From assembly GCA_000934455.1 (NCBI GenBank), contig KN886111.1, forward strand, positions 36,306 to 64,018: a DNA stretch of 27,713 nucleotides. The letters are read 5' to 3'. How positions within the stretch are numbered: the first letter of the stretch is position 1; each line of letters begins with the position of its first letter. Position numbers and translations under genes: made by a program. Below the pieces are notes generated by a model. That model saw nothing but the letters and a program-made list of their open reading frames with translations. It had not been told where the DNA came from and made no database searches. The stretch is from Apostichopus parvimensis (Eukaryota; Echinodermata; Holothuroidea; Aspidochirotida; Stichopodidae). Of the stretch, positions 1 to 12,700 are shown one piece after another.

Positions 1-235
1 AGCCTAATGACATCCTAATGACATCCAACTCCAGCTAGGATGACATTCAATTCCAGGTAAGATGACATCCAAATCCAGGTAGGATGACATCCAATGCCAG
101 GTAGGATGACATCCAACTCCAGATTGGATGACATCCAATTCCAGTCTGATGAAGACATCCAAATGGAAAGTGATTACATTCAAAGTTAGGACTGATGAAG
201 ACATTCATGTACATTAATGACCTGTATACTCCAGA
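1..235. repeat. Minisatellite, about 23-bp unit
   Basis: Imperfect copies of a unit containing GGATGACATCCAA and CTCCAGGTA run in tandem from the window's left edge. The spacing is about 23 bp and degenerates near 150-235 into units with GATGAAGACAT. It is not coding, although it stays open in the minus frames. Confidence 0.85.
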
Positions 236-255
236 CTCATGAAAGTCCAACTAGA

Positions 256-415
256 CAGGTCTTTGTTTACACTCACCTAACACACCACCATACCTACAAC
301 CCATCACCATGTATAAAAGTAAGATATTTATGTTTCAGGTCTTTGTTTATACTCACCTAACACACCACCGTACCTACAACTCATCACCATGTATAAAAGA
401 AAGATATTTATGCTG
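256..415. repeat. Two-copy tandem repeat, 80-bp unit
   Basis: CAGGTCTTTGTTTA at 256 recurs at 336, and the two 80-bp units are nearly identical, each ending in AAGATATTTATG. They lie in the intron just upstream of the first exon in the window. Confidence 0.85.
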
Positions 416-501
416 CAGTTCTTTGTTTTGGCTAAAAGTTTATTTCAAATGTTTAATTCTGTTTATGACTGCTTCTTATATCATATTACTTAACATTACA
501 G

Positions 502-744
502 AATCAAAAATGCCTTGGATTGATCCACTCATTGGAGCAGCAAATTGAGGTCCAAAAACAAGAGTATGCTGACTTGAGAGAAGAAAGAAGCAAAGGAATA
601 GCTGAACTGAGGAACATCTCCGATAAAACGGCAGAGTGCTTGAAAGAGAAGGAGAGAGAATGTAGCCAACATCTCGATGATTTAGATAACTTCAAAACTG
701 AACTGGATAGAGCACAGCAGCTTCATAGGTCAGCGTTGGATCAG
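502..744 (+). CDS. Coiled-coil gene, first exon in window
   Basis: The acceptor is a TTACAG at 496-501 behind a T-rich tract, and the donor is CAG|GTAGGA. The exon is 243 nt, phase 0 to 0, and encodes NQKCLGLIHSLEQQIEVQ and onward to HRSALDQ, a typical amphipathic coil with leucine spacing by heptads. A later in-frame acceptor at 541 (GAGCAG) is possible but has a weaker pyrimidine tract. No start codon context is seen, so upstream exons must lie outside the window. Confidence 0.75.
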
Positions 745-3700
745 GTAGGACCATTCACTGGCATCTCAAGGCTAACCTTGGATAAATTTAACTTGCTGTT
801 CCATATCTGTTTGAATTAGTTGAAAGTCCGGAATTCTTCTGTATGAAATAGGTTATAATGATGTAATTATCTGCTCAGACTTAATTGATCATTTTACATC
901 ATCATATTTTTCAGTTTTCTTTGTTTTAACCTAATGCAGTTCCTGAAAGGATGAAATCAAGAACAATTCATTCTTGTCAAATTTGACTTGCACTGGAAGC
1001 ATCTCACATTAAACCTCAAAGTCTAACATTGGATAAAAAGCATGTGAACCACGTTTCGTGGGTTCCCTTTTTCACAGTTTCTTAGGGCCATTGTCTACGT
1101 AACCAATGACAATTCAGTATTTATGTGTATTAATCCTGTAACTCATCCGTCTTTTTCCTTTTCTCTTTTCTAGATAACACAGCTAAGCAATAACCTTGAA
1201 CAGCAGGAAGAGACTTTTAGCAAGTCCAAACAGGAGAACGCTAACCTGGAAGACCAGCTACAGAGGGCGCTGTATGCTAAGGATGAGATTCAGACTGAAT
1301 TATCGAACTACAAAGATCGTCATAACCAGGCAGTCTCTAGACTACAGAGAACAGAGTCATCTGCAGCTAGTAATCAACAAAGGGTTGAAAAACAAATGTC
1401 TGACATAAAAACAAAGGTCTGTTTTAATTTCCACAATTCCTTCTTTACAAAGGGTTGAAAACAAATGTCTGATATAAAACAAAGGTCTGTTCAAATTTCC
1501 ACAATTCCTTCTTTACAAAGGGTTGAAAACAAAGGTCTGATATAAAAACAAAGGTCTGTTATATAAACAAATGTCAGATATAAAAACAAAGGTCTGTTCA
1601 AATTTCTACAAGTCCTTGTTCTCTTTAAGCTCTGCTTTGTTGCAAATTAATTCTGTCGATGATACAGTGTGACCATAAAAAGCTCCACACTTTCTTAGGG
1701 CTACTACCAATGAATAACTTGGCAACACAGATGTAGACTGTTGGCCGTTCAATGAATTTGTTTAGCCATTTTGTTGTGCACATTGTAATCACATGGTACA
1801 AAGAAGAAAAAAAATGAATTCGGGTGAAAGTCAATTTATTTTTTCTCAAAACTGCCGCTAACTAAGAATGTTTGATATTGATACATCTCATTCTTCACTG
1901 ATCATTATTTTTCTCCTCCTTTTTCTTTTGAATTGTTCTTGGGGTTTGCTTTGATAGTAGAAAAAGCTCTCTGCACTGTGAATCTCTTTAAATTTGAATA
2001 ATTCTGCATGATTTCTTCAATCTCCATTCGGTTGGGAAGAACTGTAAGCAACATAACAAGGTGTCGTTTCCCTTGTATCGTCTCTCTCTCTCTAACAGCT
2101 GCAAGAGAAAGAGGAAGTGTCAGAAAAGGTCAAGAGAGAGGTCAAGAGGTTAGAGCATCAACTGAACCATAAACAGAATGAGATCAAACAGAGTGAAGAG
2201 GTCATAGGGTCACTGAACCAGGAAGTGTGCAGACTCAGAGCAGATCTGAGAGAGGCAAGAGACAAATTAGGGGAGATCGAGGAACAAGCATTGGAGACCA
2301 GAGGTGTGCTAGGAGAGAAGGAAAACAAGGTTGGTTCACTTTTGTTGGAAAATCAACTGTGAACTTTCACCTTCCTGGAATAATCTTTTTACCGAAGGAA
2401 AAAAGTTTTTCTGTAATTTTTGATGCCATTTGGAGCCTTCCTGCTTATACCATTAATTGGTAACCCAATATGCATAATATAATTATTCATTGGGTATTTT
2501 GTCTTTCATATTTGGATGACAACAATGGCTGAGACACTTAAACCTCTGTAAGTTCTAAACTCAATTGATCATAAACAATGTGGGTTGCCTTAGAAACACA
2601 TAGTGACTAGCCAATGGAAACCGGCTTTGACAGAGAATAATGTATAACCATAGTTAAAATGTATAACAAAAACTTGTTTATAACTTTACCTCTCGTAAAC
2701 ATGAATGTATGAGAATATCTTGTACAAATCAGTTTCTTATGTAACAGAAAAACATGTAACATATTATACAAATAATGAATGGTTATGAGTGCAATAGTGC
2801 AAATATTTCATGAGTTGAAAGATGGAATGTTCCATTCAACGAGGCGCAGCCGAGTTGAATGGAACAAATTACATCTTTCAACGAATGAAATATTTGCACT
2901 ATTGCACGAATGGAAACCATTCATTATTTGTTTTATACAACACCTTCAAATTTGGATATAATTGGATGTAAAATGAACTCATGCAACAGATTGTTTTGAA
3001 CAGACAGGTTTCTCTGCTCTCTTATACCATTGAAAAAAGTGCTATCAAAACAGTATAACGCATGGTTCTATTTCATAGCGTGAAATAGAGCGGATATTGC
3101 ATGCAATCGACGCGCAATTGACCAATCAAATGGCCGGAATATAATTAGGTGTTGTATAATACTTAATGACTATGAGTTGCTAACCGTTGATTTCTTATCT
3201 GGTAGCTACAATTTATGGAAGAACAGTTTAAGAAGACCCAGACAGAACTGAAGGATCACAGGGAGGACCATCATCATACTGATAAGGAGGTGAGATGAGT
3301 TTAAGAGGAAGTAGGGATACGGGGGAATAGTGGTGTGGGGGGTGGGGGGTAGGGATGTGGGGGGAATAGGGATGTGGGGAATAGGGGTGTGGGTGGGGGA
3401 TAGGGATGTGGGGGATAGGGGTGTGGGGGAATAGGGTGTGAAAGTAGGGATGTGGGGGAATAGTGGTGGGGGCATAGGGGTGTGGGGGGCATAGGGATGT
3501 GGGGGAATAGGGGTGTGCAGGGAATAGGTGTGTAGGTGTGGGAGTAGGGATGTGGGAGAATAGTGGTGTGGGGGGATAGGGATGTTGGGAATAGGGTTGT
3601 GGGGGGAATAGGGGTGTAAGTGTGGGAGTAGGGATGTGGGGAATAGTGGTGTGGGTGGATAGGGATGTGGGGGAATAGTGGTGTGTGGGGGGAATAGGGG

Positions 3701-6700
3701 TGTAGGTGAAAAGGAAGATACAGTGATTGCTGCTTTTAGTTATAACTATGGAGATGTACAACCTTTTAATATTAGCAGCTCGCTCATATTTAAGTCTGGG
3801 TCACCAAAATAACTCAAACAAAATCCTGATCATGAAACTGAATGATGGCATCATTGGTAAACCACCTCCATTTGCAGCCTTGAACACTATTCATCCCTCA
3901 GAACATTGTTAATGTGATGAATACGTGATAACATTATGTCTGTTGCAGTAATCGTGGTTCTCTCTAGAATGCTGGTAGGATGTGACTGCATGCAGTACTA
4001 ATGGCAATGGACACACTTATGATGGTCTGCTCTCAACTATGAGGTTACTGATTATGATGTTTCGTTTTTACAGAGTGCACTAACATCGTAGTATGACACC
4101 TTCCATCAGTGAATACATACACATCTCTAGCATTCCGTTCTCACTTTTGCTGTTTTTTATTTCTCCATACAGTTCACTGGTAGAGAAGACACCATCAAGA
4201 AGCTACGGTTACATTCAAAGCAGATTGAAGACGAGCTGACAGTGAGGTCACAGCAGGTCACAGACCTGGAAGGGAAACTATCGGATGCGAGGTCAGAGGT
4301 CAAATCATTGAAAGATCAGAAGTCACACTCTAGGACAGAATTGGATAAGTTGGACCAGTCCTTACACCAGGCCAGATCGGAAATTATGACTGCAGCGCAA
4401 AAACATAAAGCTGAGGTATGTCGTTGCCAGAAGAATTCCATCTGACTTATTTGCCATTCTGTATTTCTATGCACCGTTGGTCAGTCGAATTCTCTTTTTT
4501 TTTACAGTTTAAGCAGTAATCTTGAAGTTAGCTTCTGTTTTCATCATTACCTAATGATGTTTTGTCATAGTGCTGTCCCTGCTAAAAAAGTATATGTAAC
4601 AATGCCATGTCTGTTTGTATATGTGTCTGTTTGTATGTATGTCTATTTGTATTGAATTTGTTTGTATTGTATTGTACAATATTGTATTTATTTATTGTAT
4701 TTACATTATTGTATTGTTTGTTTGTATTGTATGTCTGTTTGTATGTATGTATGTATGCGTGTATGTATGTATGTATGTATGTATGTATGTATGTATGTAT
4801 GTATGTATGTATGTGTGTATGTATGTATGTATGTCTATTTGTATTGAATTTGTTTGTATTGTATTGTACAATATTGTATTTATTTGTATGTATGTATGTA
4901 TGCGTGTATGTATGTATGTATGTATGTATGTATGTATGTATGTATGTATGTATGTATGTGTGTATGTATGTATGTATGTGTGTGTGTATGTATGCATGTA
5001 TGTGTGTATGTATGCATGTGTAACAATGCATGTCTGTTCGCACGCAGTGAGTATTAGTCAGTTGAAAAATTCTTCAATCAGGTGGAAATGTAAAGTTAGT
5101 AACAATGCTATAACAGTGGTAAGTCAATGATCAAAATATCAAGATCTTGCTTGGAAATGATCTGACTTTTTCTGACATAGCCATATCTAGTCTGTATCAG
5201 AATGGTATGATTTGTATTCTCTACTCCAATACATTTGCTATTGCAGGAAGATGTAGTTACTTATAATGTTTATACTAACAAACTCCTTTCATCTTTGTTT
5301 TTTTGTTCCCTTCTTTTTTTGCTGTTTCTTTATCAACGGTTATCGAATTCATCAGGCCAGTAAACTGGAACGACAGTCAAAGGATCTTGACTTGCAGCTT
5401 CAGGAATCACAGAGGTTGAACGAGAACGTTCAGAGAGAACTAGGAAAACGAGAAAAGATCTTACAGAAGGCAGAGTCAGATGTTGGAAAACTGAAGGATG
5501 TACTGACTGACAAATTAAATGAGGTAGGATTATGCAGGTTGGAAGAAATGGCTATATTTTGGTGAATCAGATTGAAATGGCTGTATTTATGTGAGTTAGA
5601 TTGAAATGGCTTTATTTAGGTGAATTAGATTGAAATGGCTTTATTTAGGTGAATTAGATTGAAATGGCCTTATTTAGGTGAATTAGATTGAAATGGCTTT
5701 ATTTAGGTGAATTAGATTGAAATTGCTTTATTTAGGTGAATTAGATTGAAATTGCTTTATTTAGGTGAATTAGATTGAAATTGCTTTATTTCAGATTGAA
5801 ATGGCTTTATTTAGGCAAATCAGATTGAAATGGCTTACTTAGGTGAATTAGATTGAAATTGCTTTATTTAGGTGAATTAGATTGAAATTGCTTTATTTAG
5901 GTGAATTAGATTGAAATTGCTTTATTTAGGTGAATCAGAGTGAAATGGCTTTATTTAGGTGAATCAGATTGAAATGGCTTTATTTAGGCAAATCAGATTG
6001 AAATGGCTTACTTAGGTGAATCAGATTGAAATGGCTTTATTTAGGCGAATCAGATTGTCCTCACATATGATAGAAATACCCTTTATGTCAGTGAATTTTA
6101 AATATTTTTGTTTCACTGATGTGTTCTGCTGCAATTAGTGAATAAGTGAGCAGTTAATATTTTGATCATACCAAATAGCCTCAGGGATGGTTCCAGGATT
6201 TTAAAGGGGAGGGGGGGGGGGGGGGAGGGGGTATGGCATCTTTAGATTATAAATTAGATCTATAGATAGGTCTATATGCAAAGTTGTGCTATGAACTCCT
6301 TTTAATTTTTGGGGTGGGGTTGAAAAGGAGAGGGGGAGGTGGGATGTACTCTAAAGTTTTTATTCCAAACATGACATGAAATCCTTGTAGTATTTCACTG
6401 TCATGCCACACTGAGATGCCTCCTTGTGTCATCGTCATGACCTTGTTGATACTGTATCTTGGGTGAGTTTATGTGCTGTAAAGTGCAGTTATATATAAAC
6501 AACAATGAAGTAACCATTACTTCATTTGATCATCCTGTCTCTCTGATTCTCTGTCCAGTTGAGTCTTCTAGAGAGCCACCTTAAACAACTTGAATTGTCC
6601 ATCAAAGGTAAAGATCACAAGATGGAGAAAATGAGCCAGGAGAAAGCCCAGCTGAAAGGAGAAATAAATCTCTTAAGAGATGAGTTGAATTCAGCCAGAG

Positions 6701-9700
6701 AAAACTATAGGGTATCTGCACAAGAGGTAAGCCATAAAACAGCTGCTCGCATTTCGATAATAAAAATGGGGAAACCATGTTTTAATAATCCACCACCGAC
6801 CAGATTCACTCAAGGGACACATGGAATGTTCTGTATGAATACCTTCCCAACCAAATTGACCACCCCACATCCTATCCTATTTACCAGTTTGTATGTGTTT
6901 TGTATGTGCACAATAGGTTAGGCCTAAGTGCATATTCATTGAAAGGAGAGAAATCAATGAAAATATTTAAATTATGTCTTTTGCTTGCATTCATTCCAGG
7001 TTACAACTGTTTTACTTTCCTATTCATGTGCAGTATAGTTTTGAAGGAAGTCAGAGAGAGTCTTAGCTGGGATAACTCTGACAAAAAGCACTAAATGGAA
7101 TTATTGAATATTTATGCTTTGAATAACGTTCTGAGATTCCTACCCACATTTTACATATCTTAGAAGATATTTCACATATTAATTATTTTGATCAATCTTT
7201 GACTCCTTACAGTTGGCACATCACCAGGAAAGACTGTTAATCTTAGAGGGCAGCGTTCAATCCACGCAAGAACAATTGAGTTGTAGGGTAACTGAAGTTG
7301 TCAGGTTCGAACAGTCACACCGGAGGCTCCAGTCCGAGATCAAAACGCTGAAGGAACAATTGAGTAATGAAGAACAAGCAACAGATGAAATGAAACAATC
7401 CACAACAAGGTGAGAGTTGATGTTATGTTTGATTCAGTGGTGTATATTTAAAGTTTTGTATGTACTCAATTTCTTGTTGTATGCTAGTACTCACTGAACA
7501 ATAGATGGAGTATCATTTGTACTCACCCAACAAGCAAAAAGGTTAGACCCCAAACAAACATGTAAGCCATATCTTAGTGTCAGTGAAACTCTGCTTCCTC
7601 TCATCCGTTTGATGTTGATGTCCACCCTCCTCCTCCCTCTGTATACAACCTTACTACTCAACTGGTTTCAATGTTTGTATGATTTTACAATGCTCTCAGT
7701 TGATGCGATCTTACTACATACATAATCAGACTTGAGCTTTTTCTGCGAATTCGCGGAATATCCATTATTTCTTTTCTACCTTGGGACAAAAACTATTATC
7801 CTAACACACTGTAGCATATGCAAATTGGAGCCTATACCGCAATTTTTGCAAAATTCCGTGATTTGTTTTGTACCCCAGGCTCATCCCTGATAATTCACAT
7901 ATGTAGCTATTTGTTTGTTCATTTATTTCCGTATGATTCCTTATGCATCTTATTTGTCAGTGGTTGATTGGTTGATTTATAGATTAAAAGAAGAGTTAAA
8001 TTGGACGCAGCAAGAACTGGAAGGCCAGGAACAACAATGTCAGGTGTATAAATCAGAGAGGAGAGAACACGAGGCGAGAATTGAGGAACTGGAAACTGAA
8101 AATAAAAGAACGCAAGATGAGGTGAGTGACCCCTGATCTAGAAATGTCTCACTCCCCGACCCCTGACCCTTGACCCCTACCTCTACCCCTGCAATGAAAT
8201 TGCTTACCCATGCATCAATGCATACATGACTGCTAGAAACCTTTGTTGTCATGGAGATGTCAATCACCATCTGGTTGCTCTTGATGACAAGATTGTTGGA
8301 AGAAAGTATGTTATGATTCACAAGTTTAGGCTTATGAAATGTGTGTTGTAGACTGGAATATAATTTGAATAAATATTTTATTTCTAGTAAATAAAGGGGA
8401 ATTTTAAGTTATGTAGGTTTTAAGAAAAATATATTCATTATCAGGAATACAGAATGGAAATTATCATATTGTCATAGTCATATGCTGGAGAACGAATAAA
8501 GAGGGGTTTTTTTTTCACTGACTCTTCTCTCCCAATGGCAATACAATATTTGTATGAAACATGTGACCCATTTGTCATTTTGCTTTCTAAAAAGTACATA
8601 TTTTAAGATATTTTGTAGGCTGCATAAGCTGTGATGTGTGCTGTTGAACTTTGAGTTCATTAAAAGAATGTGTTCTCTTGTTATTAAAGTAAAGTTTACA
8701 TCATTTCAAAGTTGGTGTAATATTTCTTCTGGTCAGGTGGTCAGGTTACAAGCTATTGTCAAAACGTCGCAAGATACCCTGGCAACAGAGAGACAAAAGA
8801 TGGAGCAATTAACAAAGGAATTAGGAAAAGTCAAATCAGAGATGTATCAGAGAGAAACGGAGCTGAAGGACGCAAACAGACAACTAAAAGATGACGAATA
8901 TCAGGTACCAATCGTGACCTCTATTTTCAACATGGTCAAGACTTATATATACCTTGTATGTCATGGGATTGCACATTCTAGTTGGATGTAATTGAAAGAT
9001 ATATTCCATTCATGAGATAAAATAACAAGCATCATCAAGTTATGTTGCAGGTAGTTGTGTAGTAAATGTCCAGCTTGTCTATATAAAATTAACAAAAATC
9101 GTCACAAAGAGTTTAACGTGTGGACTGAATCATACAATAGAAGCAGCAGCATAATCGTTGTTCACCAAAATGACTCGGTGAGTTATGGGTGATATATCAT
9201 AATATGTATCATATATCATATCAACAACTGCAACATATCATAAAGATCGCAAAATATTGAAAGACTGTCTTCTGTTTCGTAAAAAGGTTTTACAATTTTG
9301 TGTTTATTTTGTGTCGTATGTTTGTTCATTTTTGTATAGAGCTCAAATATATCTATATATTTTATTATATCCATATATTTAATTCACAAGTGAGAAGATA
9401 AGTTTCTTATTTGTAGGACTTGCTGTATATATGTTTGTTTTACTGTATGTGTATCGCAGTCTATTGATACTTATACTATTGCTTTTCTTTTTTCCTTTTC
9501 TTTTTTCGTTTACGACCTGTGTAAGCCGAATTTCCGATTGTGGACAAAAAATTCAAATTCAATTCGATTCAAAATGATTTTGTATTTTAAATTATCAGAT
9601 GACAGAGAAGGACAACAGAGTTCTCCAGCTAGAAAGTGATCTGTCTTCATTACAAGTCAAGATGCACAAACTGAAAGATGAGCTGACGGAGAGAGACAGC

Positions 9701-12700
9701 CAGCTGCGACTGACGAGGATGAACCTAGAAACGGTCAAGAAGCAAGGACAGCTACAAGAGGAACAATTGGAGAAAAATCAGGAAAGCTTAACACAGTTAC
9801 AGAGTGACGTAGATCTGAGAGAGGAGAGTCTGCAGACCTACAAAACAGAGGTAAGATACTCTATAAACTAAGAGTTGTAACAGAGTGATTTAGGTCTGAG
9901 AGAGGAGAGGATGCAAACCTACAACTAAGAGGTAAGATACTGTATAAACTAAGAGTCTGTATGTAACAGAGTGATTTAGGTCTGAGAGAGGAGAGCCTGC
10001 AGACCTATAAAACATATTCTGCTGATTTCACTTGATTAGAACGCTTTGGATTTTTCTACTTTAGATTACTCCTTTCATATTCCCATTTCTTGTAGTGTGA
10101 CAAATTGCTTTACATCTCATCATATCTCATTTAACTATCCCAATTAGCTGCAAGAAACACTTGAGAAACTGCAAGAGATGAAGAGACACTTAGCAGAGGT
10201 CGAAGGTCAACATAAGGAAGCAATGGATCAGTTGGGAGAGAGGGCAGGACTAGCTGCTAGACTTCAGTCAGAATTATCCCGAACTGATCAACAGAATCAA
10301 GGTTTATCTGATGAGGTAAAGAATCTCTCAAAGTGAGGTGACATTTTCCCTGGCAATATGTCAATCATTTCACTAATTATTCTTGAAAATCCTCTTACAT
10401 TATGGCTCTCAAATAAACATGGAGGTAGTTTGAGTGATTTTGAGGAATTTGTGGTTAATCTGTCACAACTATATCATCCAGAATTTAATTTTCAGTTTCT
10501 TAATGTGTCTTCCCAGAGCTGATTCTTTTCGGTTTCATTCTTGACAATGAGCGCCTTTCACTAAGGAAGCCCACTTTGCTTATAGGAGATGGCAAATCTG
10601 CAATTGAAACAGCCCATTATAAGGTTCTGTTTTAAGAACAGTCACATTGTGCAAATAAGTTGTAGTTTGTAAGTTTCATGTCAGTTTTCTGTTTTGTTTG
10701 TACACATTGTTTCCATAGTGATATATCTCTTTATATTGCGTTTACTTTATTTCAACCTGTTGCGTGACTAATGATTCATCCTGTTAGAACAATTTGCTGA
10801 CGTGTTTCAATATTCCTAAACATCTCATCAAACAAAACAGATCGCAGTCTACGAAGACAAATTGAAAAAGCTTCGGAGTGAATTGCAGAAGGTCAAGGAG
10901 CTGAATCATAGGAGTGAGGATGAGGTCAGAGGTTATGAGATCCAACTCCAGGAGGTCAATTCTCAGTTGACCCAGGTCAGTGGCAAACGGCAACAGGCAG
11001 TGCAAGAGGTCACCATGAGGGAAGAACAGATCGTGGTGTTGAAGGTGGAGCTGGCCGCCATGAAAGAAAAACTTAGACATAAGACTGAAGAGGTAAGTTG
11101 GTATAATTCGTCGCAAAACCGATATGAAAAGATATCAAAGATGTAGTTTGCATCGAACTTGTCATAATCTCTTGAAACGGAGTTCAAGGGTTATGGAAAT
11201 TAAAATGCCGAGAAACATAGTCTGTTACACAGACTTGTAGTTAGTCTGTACTTGTATTCCAGCAATGTTGTCTGTAATCGTACTTGCCCCTGGGGGGGGG
11301 GAGGGGCATATTGGTAATCTATTATAGATACTAGTGCCAGACTTAAGACTCATACTCACTTTTAAAGCCTTGTAATCATACTTTTACTCATAACAAGAGG
11401 GTCTCTACTTGTGTCATTCAATAGTCATGCTGTTTTACTCATTCTTCAAGCCTAAGTACTGTTACATTGGTTCACTTCACAAGGAATGATAAAGTCATGG
11501 TGTTAAATGTCAGAGGCTACAATTACTTTATATAATTACTAAGTTTTAATAGTAATAACTAATTTTTTGAAAACTCACTAATATGTAGGAACCAAATGAT
11601 TATAACCACATAGGCCAGTTAGTGGAGGATGTTTGGCTGTTTGTGAATGTAAAGTGGTTCGTCGGAAGGAAAAGGTACAAGGCATCACCAAATAAAAGAA
11701 GTAAAATGTTATTGAAAAAACCATAGACACAATACACCAGTTGAAACCAAGGAAAGATTCTTGTAAAGGATACATGAAAACTCCAAATGAAACAGAACGA
11801 CACTACTCTAAATTAAGGGAATCCACAGGGCTAGGTTTGGGAGAACCTGCAGATAAACCAGTTTTATTTTTTGCAGATGCAAATCTTGAAGACCAAATTT
11901 AAAGTTATGATTGGGATCATTTTTCTTCCAAATGTTTTTTTGTTTTTTTTCATTTCTAATTCAGGCGGATCGGATCAGTAGAACGTTGACCGATTTGCAA
12001 GCCAAGAGAGACGACGCACAGATGGAGAACGATCAACTGAGGGTGTCTCTGAGGGAGGCCAGGACTAGCGGAGATAAATTACACAAAGAGAGTGAGCTAG
12101 TGGTCAGTAATGTCAACACCTGGGTCCAGGAACAGAGGTCAGTATGAACCAGGGATGAAGAACGGAATCATTGATCGTTTTAAAACTACAACCGACTAAA
12201 CAGGATGAATGGGATTAGTTTAGTTTAGTTTAGTTTAGTAGAAAAAAAGGATCAGGAGGGACACTCAAGTCCCCATCAAGGCCCCTATAGGAGAGAAAAA
12301 AAACTGAAGACACAAACACTCAGACCCAATTGCAATGCTTAAAGTGCTTGTTCAAAGCATTCTTAAACCCATTCACACTACTTGCAAGTACAACTTTCTC
12401 AGGCAAACCGTTCCACTCATTCACAACCCTATTAGCAAAAAAGTTATGCCGAATATTAATCCTACTTTGTGACTTTTGGAGTTTAAGACAATGACCTCTG
12501 GTACAACTACCATTAGCAAACATGAAAAAGTCAGTGAAGGATTGTCAAAACCATACACAATCTTGTAAATCTGAATCAAGTCACCACGTAACCTCACGTA
12601 GCCAGTGTGGTGAGATTCAACAGTTGTTACCGCCTATAATAAGGAACACTCTTTAACTGAAGGGATAAACATGTTGATTTACACTGTCAAAGAATTATGT

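Noticed and set aside
1..235. CRISPR-like regular repeats
   Set aside because: The repeats are directly tandem and imperfect, with no unique spacers, in eukaryotic DNA.
3206..3761. Minus-strand Pro/Thr/His-rich open frames of up to 177 residues
   Set aside because: They are produced by the G-rich minisatellite, and the longest overlaps a real plus-strand exon.
4582..5130. Long open frames on both strands (Cys/Met/Tyr-rich and His/Thr/Ile-rich)
   Set aside because: They are translations of the TATG microsatellite and have no independent coding signal.
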